64,000 bases of DNA from Bradyrhizobium sp. CCBAU 51627 (GTDB lineage: Bacteria; Pseudomonadota; Alphaproteobacteria; Rhizobiales; Xanthobacteraceae): the NCBI RefSeq assembly GCF_028128765.1, contig NZ_LBJG01000024.1, positions 1,302,001 to 1,366,000 on the forward strand, written 5' to 3'. This document shows positions 16,312 to 26,364 of the stretch, in pieces. The notes under the pieces were generated by a model that did not search any database, was not told the origin of the DNA, and worked only from the letters and a program-made list of their open reading frames with translations. Positions within the stretch are counted from its first letter, which is position 1. Every line of letters starts with the position of its first letter. The position numbers and the translations under genes are program-made.

Positions 16312-17192
16312 CGCTGCCGCGGATCCAGGGCGTCGCGCAGGCCGTCGCCGAGCAGGTTCAGCGACAGCACCACCAGAAAAATCGCGAGCCCCGGCCAGAT
16401 AGCCATCCAGGGCGCCTGGGTCAGGAAGCGTTGCGCCGCGTTGAGCATGCTGCCCCAGGATGGCGCCGGTGGCTGCTGCCCGAGGCCGAGAAACGAGAGC
16501 GCTGCCTCGGCAATGATGGCGGCGGCGATCGACAGGGTCGCCTGGACCAGCAGCGCGGGCAGGATGTTCGGCAGGATGTGGGAGAAGGCGATCCGCCAAC
16601 CGGGATTGCCGAGTGCGCGTGCCGCTTCGACATAGTCTTCGGCCTTGACGTTCAAGACCTGTCCGCGGGTCAGGCGGATGAAGATCGGGGTCGCCGAAAC
16701 GCCGATTGCGATCATGGCATTGCCAAGGCTCGGTCCGAGGAACGCCGCCAGAGCAATCGCCAGGATCAGAAACGGGCAGGCCAGCATCGCATCGGTCATC
16801 CGGCTGATCAGCGCATCGACGAAGCCGCCCCGATAGCCGGCGAGCAGGCCGAGTGGCACGCCGATGCCAAGCGCGATCGCGACCGAAATCAGGCCGGCAA
16901 GCAGCGAGGCGCGAGCGCCGTAGACGATGCGGCTCAGGACGTCACGGCCGAGCTCGTCAGTGCCGAACCAGTGCGCGGCCGTGGGCGGCTTGCGCACCAG
17001 GCTCCAGCTCGTCGCGATGGGATCGTAGGGCACGATGAGCGGTGCCAGGACTGCAACAACGATGAACATCGTGAGCACAATGAGCCCAAATACCGCGGCC
17101 TTGCGCCTGAACAGTCGCCGCCGCGCGCGGCGTGCCGGGCTGTCCAGCTCGTCGGCTTGCACATGCGGGCCAGACAAGGCGGCGTCAGTCAT
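16308..17192 (-). CDS. Peptide/dipeptide ABC transporter permease (DppC/OppC-like), importer 1
   Basis: A 294 aa inner-membrane permease. The N-terminal region RRARRRLFRRKAAVFGLIVL is the OppC_N segment and PYDPIATSWSLVRKPPTAAHWFGTDELGRD is the usual OppC entry loop (with FGTDELGRDVLSR). The EAA loop reads YVEAARALGNPGWRI. About six membrane helices. The ATG at 17192 lies four bases after the DppB stop. It is the last gene of the long minus-strand array and pairs with the DppB gene before it. Confidence 0.9.
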   Translation of the reverse strand: MTDAALSGPHVQADELDSPARRARRRLFRRKAAVFGLIVLTMFIVVAVLAPLIVPYDPIATSWSLVRKPPTAAHWFGTDELGRDVLSRIVYGARASLLAGLISVAIALGIGVPLGLLAGYRGGFVDALISRMTDAMLACPFLILAIALAAFLGPSLGNAMIAIGVSATPIFIRLTRGQVLNVKAEDYVEAARALGNPGWRIAFSHILPNILPALLVQATLSIAAAIIAEAALSFLGLGQQPPAPSWGSMLNAAQRFLTQAPWMAIWPGLAIFLVVLSLNLLGDGLRDALDPRQR

Positions 17193-17196
17193 CGCA

Positions 17197-18138
17197 TTAG
17201 CCCCGCAGCCTTGGATTGACGAGGATGTAGGCGACGTCGGCAACCAGATTGAGCGTGATGTAGATCGTGGCGGTCACCAGCACCACGCCCTGCACGACGG
17301 CGTAGTCGCGATTGAATACGGCATCCACGATCAGCTTGCCGAAGCCGGGAATCGAGAAGATCTGCTCGGTCAGCACAGCGCCCGATAGCAGCGTGCCGAG
17401 CTCGAGCGCGCCGAGTGTAATGATCGGCGTCAACGCATTGCGCATGGCATGCTTGAGGATGACCGTCCGCTCGGACAGGCCTTTCGCGCGCGCGGTGCGC
17501 ACATAATCGCTTTCCAGGACCTGGAGCATGGCGCTGCGGGTATGGCGCATCAGGACCGCGGCAATGGCGTTGCCGAGCACGAAGGCCGGCATGATGGTGG
17601 CGGCAAGGCTCGCGCGCCAGTTCTCGGTCGGCGGCACATAGCCGGAGGCCGGCAGCCAGCCGAGCTCGATCGAAAACAGGAAGATCAGCATGATGCCGAG
17701 CCAGAAGTTCGGCGTGGAGATGCCCCACAGCGCGAAGAAATTGGCGCCGTAGTCCCAGGCCGTTCCCCTCTTCACGGCCGCGACGACTCCGGCGGGAATG
17801 CCGATCAGGAATGCGATGATGATAGCCATCGAACCGAGCTGCAGCGTCACCGGGAGCTTCTGCGCGATCAGCTCGCGTACCGGCATCTTGTTGCGCAGCG
17901 ACTCGCCGAAATCGCCTGATAGCACGCCCTTGATCCAGTACGCGTACTGCACGGGGACCGGCTGATCCAGCCGGTACTGGTGCCGGATCTGCTCGATCAC
18001 GGCCGGATCGCGCTCCTCCCCGGCCATCACCAGCGCGGGATCGCCCGGCAGCAATTGCTGTAGCGAGAAGATCAGTACCGACACGAAGAACAGCGTCGGC
18101 ACGATCTGCGCAAGCCGGCGGGCGAGGAAGTTCAGCAT
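17197..18138 (-). CDS. Peptide/dipeptide ABC transporter permease (DppB/OppB-like), importer 1
   Basis: A 313 aa inner-membrane permease. It starts MLNFLARRLAQIVPTLFFVS, the standard OppB first helix, and carries LLPGDPALVMAGEERDP, the EAA loop YVRTARAKGLSERTVILKHA and the tail NLVADVAYILVNPRLRG. It forms the membrane channel with the DppC gene that follows four bases later; the binding-protein gene ends ten bases upstream, so all three are clearly co-transcribed. Confidence 0.92.
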   Translation of the reverse strand: MLNFLARRLAQIVPTLFFVSVLIFSLQQLLPGDPALVMAGEERDPAVIEQIRHQYRLDQPVPVQYAYWIKGVLSGDFGESLRNKMPVRELIAQKLPVTLQLGSMAIIIAFLIGIPAGVVAAVKRGTAWDYGANFFALWGISTPNFWLGIMLIFLFSIELGWLPASGYVPPTENWRASLAATIMPAFVLGNAIAAVLMRHTRSAMLQVLESDYVRTARAKGLSERTVILKHAMRNALTPIITLGALELGTLLSGAVLTEQIFSIPGFGKLIVDAVFNRDYAVVQGVVLVTATIYITLNLVADVAYILVNPRLRG

Positions 18139-18148
18139 CCCAGCGGCA

Positions 18149-19657
18149 TCACTTCAACTTGAGGCCAACGACGCGCACGAGTCCGTCCGGCATCTGCCTA
18201 TAGCCCTCCAGCCTTGTCGTATGCGCGATGATGATGCGGCGGTGGTAGAGGTAAAGGATGGGCTCCTCATCCTGGACCAGCTTCGCGAGCGTTTCGTAGC
18301 TGGCCTTGCGCTTGGCGAAGTCCGTCGCGAGCCGCGCGTCTTCCAGTGCCTTGTCGGCCTGTTGATTATTCCAGTCGCCATAGTTCTGTGGCGCGCCGCT
18401 ATGCAGGAAGATGAAGGTGTTGCCGTCGGGATCGACGCGGCCGCTCCAGGCGAGCATGTAGGCCTGGTAGTCGCCGGCCTCGGCCTGCTTCAGCCCTGTC
18501 GCGAATTCGGTCAAACGGATCTTCATGTCGAAGCCGGCCTCCGCGGCCATCGACTGGATTACCTGTGCCGGCGTCTCCGTCTCCGCCCCCTTCGGCACCA
18601 GGAAGTCGACGCTGATCGGCGGCTTCACCCCGGCTTCCTTCAGCAGCGCCTTGGCTTTCTCTACGTCGCGAGCACGGACGGGCAGGGATTTCTGATAGTA
18701 GGGATGATCAGGATTGACCCATTGATTGCCGACCTGAAACTCGCCGTTGAACACGACCTGGTTGATCGCCTCGCGGTCGATTGCAAGGTCGAGCGCCTGC
18801 CGGACCTTGGCGGATTGGCTGAGCGGCCCCTTGGCCTTGTCCTTGCCGATATTGAGGGTGATGCCCTGATAGCCGAGCTCGATGGCGGTGGCGACCTTCA
18901 GCCGTGAATCCGCGCGTACCTCCTTCAGATCCGTCGCGAGCACGCGTTCGATCAGATCGAGGCCGCCCGATTTCAGGTTTGCCAGCCGCACGGTGGCGTC
19001 GACGATCGGCTGGAACACAATGCGGTCGATGAAGACGTTGCCCTTGTTCCAGTAATCCGCAAACTTCTCGAACACGATGCGATCTTGCTGCACGCGCTCG
19101 ACGAATTTGTAGGGGCCGGCGCACACCGGGTGCAGGCCGAACTTGTCGCCGGCTTCCTTGGCCGCTTTCGGCGATACCATCATGCCCGCGCGGTCGGTGA
19201 GCTGGGCGAGCAGCGGCGAGAATGGCGACTTCAGCACCAGCTTGATGGTCAAGGGATCGACGATTTCGATGTGATCGACGGAGGCGAGCTCCGGCTTGCG
19301 GAACGAGCCGGGGAGAGTCAGGTGGCGTTCCAGCGAGAATTTGGCGGCTTCCGCATCGAATGGCTCGCCGTCGTGGAATTTCACGCCGGGCCGGAGCTTG
19401 ATGACGAGGCCCTTGCCGTCATCGACTGTCTCGCTCGACAGTGCAAGCTGCGGCACGATGTTGAGCTTCTCGTCGATGTCGAACAGCTTGTCGCAGAACG
19501 CGGCGAACACAATGCGGCCGACATAAGTGCGCGCCATGGAGGGATCGAGGATGTCTGGGTCCTCGGCGAGGCCGATGCGCAGTGTGGTCTGAGCCTGGGC
19601 GGCGCCAAGCGACAGCAGGAAGGCGGCGGCCGTTGCGGCCAAGCGAAGCATCTTCAT
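18149..19657 (-). CDS. Peptide/oligopeptide ABC substrate-binding protein (SBP_bac_5), importer 1
   Basis: A 502 aa periplasmic binding protein of family 5. The signal peptide MKMLRLAATAAAFLLSLGAA ends in AQA. Family blocks include AEDPDILDPSMARTYVGR, KLRPGVKFHDGEPFDAEAAK, GAPQNYGDWNNQQAD and the C-terminal LYLYHRRIIIAHT. ATG 19657 has AGGGAC just upstream and gives the signal peptide at residue 1; an in-frame upstream ATG lies in the ATPase gene and is rejected. It delivers substrate to the adjacent DppB/DppC. Ligand class (peptide, gamma-glutamyl compound, opine) cannot be told from sequence. Confidence 0.92.
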   Translation of the reverse strand: MKMLRLAATAAAFLLSLGAAQAQTTLRIGLAEDPDILDPSMARTYVGRIVFAAFCDKLFDIDEKLNIVPQLALSSETVDDGKGLVIKLRPGVKFHDGEPFDAEAAKFSLERHLTLPGSFRKPELASVDHIEIVDPLTIKLVLKSPFSPLLAQLTDRAGMMVSPKAAKEAGDKFGLHPVCAGPYKFVERVQQDRIVFEKFADYWNKGNVFIDRIVFQPIVDATVRLANLKSGGLDLIERVLATDLKEVRADSRLKVATAIELGYQGITLNIGKDKAKGPLSQSAKVRQALDLAIDREAINQVVFNGEFQVGNQWVNPDHPYYQKSLPVRARDVEKAKALLKEAGVKPPISVDFLVPKGAETETPAQVIQSMAAEAGFDMKIRLTEFATGLKQAEAGDYQAYMLAWSGRVDPDGNTFIFLHSGAPQNYGDWNNQQADKALEDARLATDFAKRKASYETLAKLVQDEEPILYLYHRRIIIAHTTRLEGYRQMPDGLVRVVGLKLK

Positions 19658-19679
19658 CGGACAGTCCCTATGGCTCCGG

Positions 19680-20785
19680 CTACGTCGTTGTAGGCCTTGC
19701 ACTCTGTATACCAACACCGGTCGGGTTCGCGCCTTCCGTCTTTCGGCTGAAGGCCGCGATCAATTTTGCCAATGTTGGCGAAAATCCGTCAGTTACGGCA
19801 AGGATGGTGTCGGCCGGAGGCAGCTCATTGACGCGGTGACAGGCGGTGGCGTGGCCGGCGCGATCGGCCGACAGCGCGGGCACCTCGGTGCGGCAGCGAT
19901 CGATCACGAAAGGGCAGCGCGTGTGGAAGCGACAGCCGGCCGGAGGATTGAGCGCGCTCGGAATCTCGCCTTGCAGCACGACCTTCGCGCGCTTGGCGTG
20001 AGGCTGCGGCAGCGGGATCGCGGACAGCAGCGCGCGGCTATAGGGGTGACGTGGTTGAGCAAACAGCGCGTCGGCATCGGCCTCCTCGACGATGCAGCCG
20101 AGATTCATCACCGCAACGCGGTCGGCGATGTGCTTCACCACCGCGAGGTCGTGCGATACGAATATATAAGCGAGGCCAAGCCTGTCCTGAAGCTCGCGCA
20201 GCAGGTTCAATATCTGCGAGCGGATTGAGACGTCGAGCGCCGAGACCGGCTCGTCGCAGACGATCAGCTTCGGCTCGACCGCCAGCGCGCGGGCGATGGC
20301 AATGCGCTGGCGTTGACCGCCGGAGAACTCGTGCGGATAGCGCCGGGCCAGCCGCGGCTCCAGCCCAACCAGCCGCAGCAGTTCTGCGACCCGTTCGCGC
20401 CGTTTTGCCGATGGGATGAGATTGTGCAGCGCCAGCGGTTCGGTGAGGATTTGGCCCACCGTCATGCGTGGGTTGAGCGAGGCGTATGGGTCCTGAAAGA
20501 CGATCTGTGCTTCGCGGCGGAATTTTCGGAGCGCGTCAGCATCGAGCGAGAGCAGGTTGCGGCCGTTGAACCGCACGCTGCCTGCATCGGGCTCGATCAG
20601 CCGCAGTACCAGGCGGCTGACCGTCGATTTGCCGCAGCCGGATTCGCCGACCAAGGCAAGCGTCTTGCCGGCCTCGAGCGAAAAGGACACGCCATCGACG
20701 GCTTTGACATGCGACCGCGCCCGGCCAAGCAGCGAGCGTTCGGCGACGAAGTGCTTGACCAGGCCTTCGACCTCGAGCAGGGCCA

Positions 20786-20786
<1 letters not shown>
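19680..20786 (-). CDS. Peptide ABC transporter ATP-binding protein (DppF/OppF-like), importer 1
   Basis: A 368 aa ATPase. Walker A GESGCGKSTVSR, signature FSGGQRQRIAIARAL, Walker B LIVCDEPVSALD and the switch histidine in IFVSHDLAVVKH are intact, followed by the oligo_HPY C-terminal region with CRFHTRCPFVIDRC (the FeS-like Cys pattern of DppD/F proteins). ATG 20786 shares its A with the TAA stop of the partner ATPase gene (TAATG). The open frame upstream lies inside that gene and is rejected. The C-terminal tail, about 40 residues beyond the usual end, runs nearly to the next start. Confidence 0.92.
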
Positions 20787-21771
<985 letters not shown>

Positions 21772-21775
<4 letters not shown>

Positions 21776-22482
21776 GCCTGCCTTGCCTGCGCCGCGGCGA
21801 TTTTGGCGTCGATGATGCTGCGGTCGGTATTGCCGGACGGGTTCTGCCGCGTCGGCATGGACGGGCGGAAGTGGACCCAGAGCTCATGGCTGACGCGTTC
21901 GAGCCGTTCGAGCTCGCCGAGCGGATCGGGATGATCGTCGGCGCGGATGTCCAGCGCCGGCCATTCCTCCTCATTGTGGATCAGCAGTGCCGCAGATTGC
22001 TTGCCCCGCTTGTCGCCGCCCGCGGCTTCGCCCGCGCGCATGGCCGTGAGCAGGCGGCGCGGAAAGGGCAGGCTGTCATTGGCGATGTAGGTCTTCGCGG
22101 TGTCGGCGAGGACATCGGCATTTGCGAGCATGTTGCCGGCGATCGAAAAGCCGCTGCCGGCGATATGGCCACACCAGTCGACACAGTCACGGCCGGTATG
22201 CGCGGCGATCTCGCCGCTCGCATCCATGATGTGGATCTGGCGGCTCTCGCGACCGTCGTCGCTCGCGAGCAGGGTAGCAAGCACGTCATGCGCGTTCAGG
22301 CCTTCGCGCAGCAATTTGACGCCGTCGATACCGTAATAGGGATTGACGAAAGCCTGGGTTGCGATCGCGCCGAGGCCCGCGGCGATATAGGGCACGCGGG
22401 CGCCGACGGCGAAGAAGCGGGTCGCTACCGCAATGCCAAACTCGCCGGTGGCAGGATCTTGCGCGATGATCGACCAGGTCAT
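21772..22482 (-). CDS. DUF1028 family protein (Ntn-hydrolase-like fold)
   Basis: A 236 aa protein with the DUF1028 hallmarks: MTWSIIAQDPATGEFGIAVA, AVGARVPYIAAGLGAIATQA, YGIDGVKLLREG and the Ntn-like GSGFSIAGNML segment. DUF1028 is annotated as structurally like Ntn hydrolases, but I know of no firm biochemical function. There is no signal peptide, so it should be cytoplasmic. It lies ten bases after the gamma-glutamyltransferase gene and overlaps the first ATPase gene of importer 1, so it is embedded in a peptide-uptake operon. A role in cleaving an imported amide or peptide is an inference from context. Confidence 0.85.
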
Positions 22483-22491
22483 GTGCTGCCT

Positions 22492-24297
22492 TCAGCGTCC
22501 CGCGGCGTAGCCCTGCATGCCTCGCGGATTCGCGGCGGCGCGCCGGCGCACCCCGACGCGCGAGGCCGCGGTGAGGCGGCCCTCCGACCAGTCGGGGCCA
22601 ATCTCGACGATGTGTCCGCGCTCGCGAAGATTCTCGATCGTCGCCTTGGGCACACGGTTTTCGACCACGAGCACGCCGGGACGCGCGGTGCGCGGCCAGA
22701 ACGAGATTGGGAAATGCTCGGAATGCCAGGCCGGCGCATCGATCGCTTCCTGGAGATTGAGGTTGCAGTGGACGTGGCGCAGGAAGAACTGCGTGATCCA
22801 CTGGTCCTGCTGATCGCCGCCGGGCGATCCCCAGGCGAGGTATGGCTCGCCGTCGCGCAGCGCCATGGTGGGTGACAGCGTCGTGCGCGGCCGCTTGCCC
22901 GGCGCGAGCGCAGCGGGATGGCCTTCCTCCAGCCAGAACATCTGGGCACGGCTGCCGAGGCAGAAGCCGAGTTCCGGAATGATCGGCGAGGATTGCAGCC
23001 AGCCGCCCGACGGGGTCGAGGACACCATGTTGCCGGCCTTGTCGATGATGTCGAAATGCACGGTGTCACCGCGCACTTCGCCGAAACGGCCCACCGTCGG
23101 CTCTCCGGCGCCGAGCGCGCCGACTGCCTCGCGCTGGCCTTCCGCGCGGCGCAGCTTGACCACACCGCCAAAGCCTTCGACAGCGCCGGGCACGAAGTCG
23201 AGCGACGCCTTGTCGGTGACCAGCTTGCGGCGCTGGTCGTTGTAGGCATCTGACAACAGTGTCGCGATCGGGATGTCGGAGAACTTGGGATCGCCGTAGA
23301 ATTTTTCGCGGTCGGCGAAAGCGAGTTTTGCGCATTCGATCTGGAGATGGATGAATTCCGGTCCGGTCGGGTCGAGCCCGTCCAGTGAAAAACCCTTCAA
23401 CAGTGCGAGCTGCTGCAGCGTTACCGGACCCTGACTCCAGACGCCGGCTTTGCAGACGGTGTAGCGGCCGTAGTCGTAGGTGAGCGGTGCTTCGACCGTC
23501 GGCTGCCAGCGCGCCATGTCGTCGGCGGAAAGTACGCCGCGATGCGGGGAGCCGCTGACGTCCATCACCTCCTGCGTCCGGCAGAACTTGTCGATGGCTT
23601 CTGCAACGAAGCCTTGCGACCAGGCCTTGCGCGCGCGCTCGATCTCGGCGTCGCGACCGCCACCGCCGGTCTCGGCCTCGCTGAGGATGCGGGCGTAGGT
23701 CGCGGCCAGCGTCTTGTTGGTGAAGATCGTGCCGGGCTTCGGCACCTCGCCATTCGGCAGGTAGACCGCCGCCGAAGTCGGCCAGTGCTTGCGGAACAAC
23801 TGCTCGACTGTCTGGATCGTGGCGCAGGCGCGCTCGACCAGCGGATAGCCGTCGCGGGCGTAGGAAATCGCAGGCTCCAGCACGTCGCGCACGCGCATGG
23901 TGCCGTAGTCGCGCAGCAGCATCATCCAGGATTCGAACGTGCCGGGCACGCAGGCGGCAAGCAGGCCGGTACCGGGCACCATGTCGAGGCCCTCGCTCTT
24001 ATAATGCGCGATGGTGGCGCGTGCCGGCGCCGGGCCCTGGCCGCAGATCACCTCGGTACGTCCGCGCTTCACGTCGTGCACGATGACAGGCACATCGCCG
24101 CCCGGGCCGTTCAAATGCGGCTCGACCACCTGAAGCGTGAACGCGGTGGCGACGCCGGCATCGAAGGCGTTGCCGCCCTTTTCCAAAATGGCCATGCCGA
24201 CGGCGGTCGCGATCCAGTGCGTGGTGGCGACGACCCCGAACGTGCCCTCGATCTCGGGGCGCGTCGTGAAGGGATCGGGATTGATTTTGCTGGCCAT
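22492..24297 (-). CDS. ggt: Gamma-glutamyltransferase/hydrolase family protein, no signal peptide
   Basis: A 601 aa Ntn hydrolase of the gamma-glutamyltranspeptidase family. It is made as one chain that should self-cleave before the nucleophilic threonine, here T412 in RGDTVHFDIIDKAGNMVSST. Other family blocks are ATTHWIATAVGMAILEKGGN, HLNGPGGDVPVIVHD, GPAPARATI and LSPTMALRDGEPYLAWGSPG. The usual periplasmic GGT has an export signal; this one begins MASKINPDPFTTRPEIEGTF with no hydrophobic segment, so it should act in the cytoplasm on imported substrate. It sits between two full peptide importers and before DUF1028. It could also be an acylase relative rather than a true transpeptidase. Confidence 0.88.
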   Translation of the reverse strand: MASKINPDPFTTRPEIEGTFGVVATTHWIATAVGMAILEKGGNAFDAGVATAFTLQVVEPHLNGPGGDVPVIVHDVKRGRTEVICGQGPAPARATIAHYKSEGLDMVPGTGLLAACVPGTFESWMMLLRDYGTMRVRDVLEPAISYARDGYPLVERACATIQTVEQLFRKHWPTSAAVYLPNGEVPKPGTIFTNKTLAATYARILSEAETGGGGRDAEIERARKAWSQGFVAEAIDKFCRTQEVMDVSGSPHRGVLSADDMARWQPTVEAPLTYDYGRYTVCKAGVWSQGPVTLQQLALLKGFSLDGLDPTGPEFIHLQIECAKLAFADREKFYGDPKFSDIPIATLLSDAYNDQRRKLVTDKASLDFVPGAVEGFGGVVKLRRAEGQREAVGALGAGEPTVGRFGEVRGDTVHFDIIDKAGNMVSSTPSGGWLQSSPIIPELGFCLGSRAQMFWLEEGHPAALAPGKRPRTTLSPTMALRDGEPYLAWGSPGGDQQDQWITQFFLRHVHCNLNLQEAIDAPAWHSEHFPISFWPRTARPGVLVVENRVPKATIENLRERGHIVEIGPDWSEGRLTAASRVGVRRRAAANPRGMQGYAAGR

Positions 24298-24378
24298 GGC
24301 TACCTCGTTTGCGGCGCGCGCAATTGATCACATCAGGCGCTGGGATGCCAAATGCATCGGCTGCATGGCACGCGCGCG

Positions 24379-25368
24379 TTATGCCGGGACCGGCGCGGTG
24401 TTGACCGCATGGCAGGCGACACCGTCGATCAGCTCCGGGGTTGCCTTGCGGCAGAGGTCGAACGCCAGCGGACAGCGCGGATTGAAGGCGCAGCCGGAGG
24501 GCGGGTTGATCGGATTCGGGATCTCACCCTTCACCGGAATGCGCTGGCGGCCGCTCATCGCGAGATCGGGCACGGCGCCCAGCAGCATCTTGGTATAGGG
24601 CATGCGTGGACGGGCGAACAGCTCCCGTCCCTCTGCGATCTCCACGATCCGGCCGAGATACATCACGCCAACGCGGCTCGCCATGTGGCGGACTACGGCG
24701 AGGTTGTGGCTGATGAACATATAGGTCAGGCCGAACTTGTCCTGGAGATCGCGCATCAGGTTCAGGATCTGCGCCTGCACGGACACGTCGAGCGCCGAGG
24801 TCGGCTCGTCGCAGACGATGAGCTCGGCCTCGGAGGCGAGTGCCCGCGCGATCGCGATGCGCTGGCGCTGACCGCCGGAGAATTCATGCGGGAATTTAAG
24901 CCGGTCGTCGGGATGCAGGCCGACGAGGCTGAGCAACTCGCCGACGCGGGCCTGGATGTCGCGCTCGCCCTGGATCAGGTCGAAAGCGCGGATCGGCTCC
25001 GAAACGATGGCATCGACCCGGAAGCGCGGGTTCAGGCTCGCATAGGGATCCTGGAAGATCATCTGGATGCGGCGGCGCAGCTTCCGGCGCGCCTGGCTTT
25101 GCCGCGGATCAGTCATCGAAACGCCGTCGATCAGGACGTCGCCGGAACTCGGCGGCAACAGGCCGACCACCATCCGCGCCACTGTGGTTTTGCCCGAGCC
25201 GGACTCGCCGACCAGCGCAAACGTCTCGCCCCTCTTGATGTCGAAGGTGACGTGATCGACAGCCTTGAGATATTCGAGCTGCCCGCCCTCAAGCACGCGA
25301 TTGAGCCAGGGCTTCGAAACGTCGAAGACGCGGCGAAGATTGGTGGCCTGGACGAAGGGCGCGCTCAT
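24379..25368 (-). CDS. Peptide ABC transporter ATP-binding protein (DppF/OppF-like), importer 2
   Basis: A 329 aa ATPase. Walker A GESGSGKTTVARMVVG, Q-loop IFQDPYASLNPRFRVD, signature FSGGQRQRIAIARALASEAE, Walker B LIVCDEPTSALDVS and the histidine in MFISHNLAVVRHMASR are intact; the C-terminus carries oligo_HPY with CAFNPRCPLAFDLC. It overlaps the DppD-type gene by four bases (ATGA). The next gene, ggt, begins 81 bp downstream on the same strand with a GAGGTAG before its ATG and no terminator between, so read-through is likely. Confidence 0.92.
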   Translation of the reverse strand: MSAPFVQATNLRRVFDVSKPWLNRVLEGGQLEYLKAVDHVTFDIKRGETFALVGESGSGKTTVARMVVGLLPPSSGDVLIDGVSMTDPRQSQARRKLRRRIQMIFQDPYASLNPRFRVDAIVSEPIRAFDLIQGERDIQARVGELLSLVGLHPDDRLKFPHEFSGGQRQRIAIARALASEAELIVCDEPTSALDVSVQAQILNLMRDLQDKFGLTYMFISHNLAVVRHMASRVGVMYLGRIVEIAEGRELFARPRMPYTKMLLGAVPDLAMSGRQRIPVKGEIPNPINPPSGCAFNPRCPLAFDLCRKATPELIDGVACHAVNTAPVPA

Positions 25369-26351
25369 GCCGCGGTCTCCGCCGGCGCAGTATCGTGGAG
25401 ATGGCAGGCGACCGATTGCGCGCCGTGCTCCATGGGCTCCGGCCGTTCAACACGGCAACGATCAAAAGCGAAGGCGCAGCGTGGATTGAACGAGCAGCCG
25501 CGTGGGATCGCCGAGAGGCGCGGCATGGAGCCTGGGATCTGCACCAGGCGCTTGTCGTCACCCGCTAGCGTCGGGATCGCGCCCATCAGGCCCTTGGCAT
25601 AGGGATGCAGCGGGTTACGCACGACGTCCTGCACCGGGCCGATCTCGGCGACGCGGCCGGCATACATCACCGCGACGCGATCGGAGGTTTCTGCGATCAC
25701 GCCCATGTCGTGCGTCACCAGCATCACGGCGGTGCCGTGATCGCGTCCAAGCCGCTTGATCAGCGAGATGATCTGCGCCTGCACCGAGACGTCGAGCGCG
25801 GTGGTCGGTTCGTCGGCGATGATAAGCTCCGGCTCGGCGCAGATCGCGAGCGCAATCACGACACGCTGGCGCATGCCGCCGGAGAATTCATGCGGATAGC
25901 CGTCAATGCGCTTCTCCGGGGCAGGGATGCCGACTTCGGCGAGCAGGTCGATGGCGCGGCGGCGCGCCGCCCGTTCGGATAGATTGAGGTGGGTCCGGAT
26001 CGTCTCCACGATCTGGTCGCCGACCTTGTATAGCGGATTGAGCGAGGTGAGGGGATCCTGGAAGATCATGCCGATGCGTTTTCCGCGGACGCGGCGCATT
26101 TCCTCCGGCGGCAGATTGTCGATGCGCAGGCCCGCGAGATGGATCTCTCCGCCCGCGATGCGGCCGGGCGCATCGATCAGGCCGATCACCGAGAGCCCGG
26201 TGACGGATTTGCCGGCGCCGGATTCGCCGACCACACCAAGGACTTCGCCCTTGGCGATATCGAAGGAGACGCCGTTGACGGCGCGCAGCGTACCGCGGCG
26301 AGAGGCGAACTCGACCTGGAGATTGCGCACGGAGAGGACGGGTTCGGTCAT
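25365..26351 (-). CDS. Peptide ABC transporter ATP-binding protein (DppD/OppD-like), importer 2
   Basis: A 328 aa ATPase. Walker A GESGAGKSVTGLSVIG, Q-loop IFQDPLTSLNPLYKVG, signature FSGGMRQRVVIALAI, Walker B LIIADEPTTALDVS and LVTHDMGVIAETSDR, then the oligo_HPY tail with CSFNPRCAFAFDRC. It follows the DppC-type permease by 13 bases and overlaps the second ATPase by four, giving the usual SBP-B-C-D-F order of importer 2. Confidence 0.92.
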   Translation of the reverse strand: MTEPVLSVRNLQVEFASRRGTLRAVNGVSFDIAKGEVLGVVGESGAGKSVTGLSVIGLIDAPGRIAGGEIHLAGLRIDNLPPEEMRRVRGKRIGMIFQDPLTSLNPLYKVGDQIVETIRTHLNLSERAARRRAIDLLAEVGIPAPEKRIDGYPHEFSGGMRQRVVIALAICAEPELIIADEPTTALDVSVQAQIISLIKRLGRDHGTAVMLVTHDMGVIAETSDRVAVMYAGRVAEIGPVQDVVRNPLHPYAKGLMGAIPTLAGDDKRLVQIPGSMPRLSAIPRGCSFNPRCAFAFDRCRVERPEPMEHGAQSVACHLHDTAPAETAA

Positions 26352-26364
26352 AAACGCTGCATGC

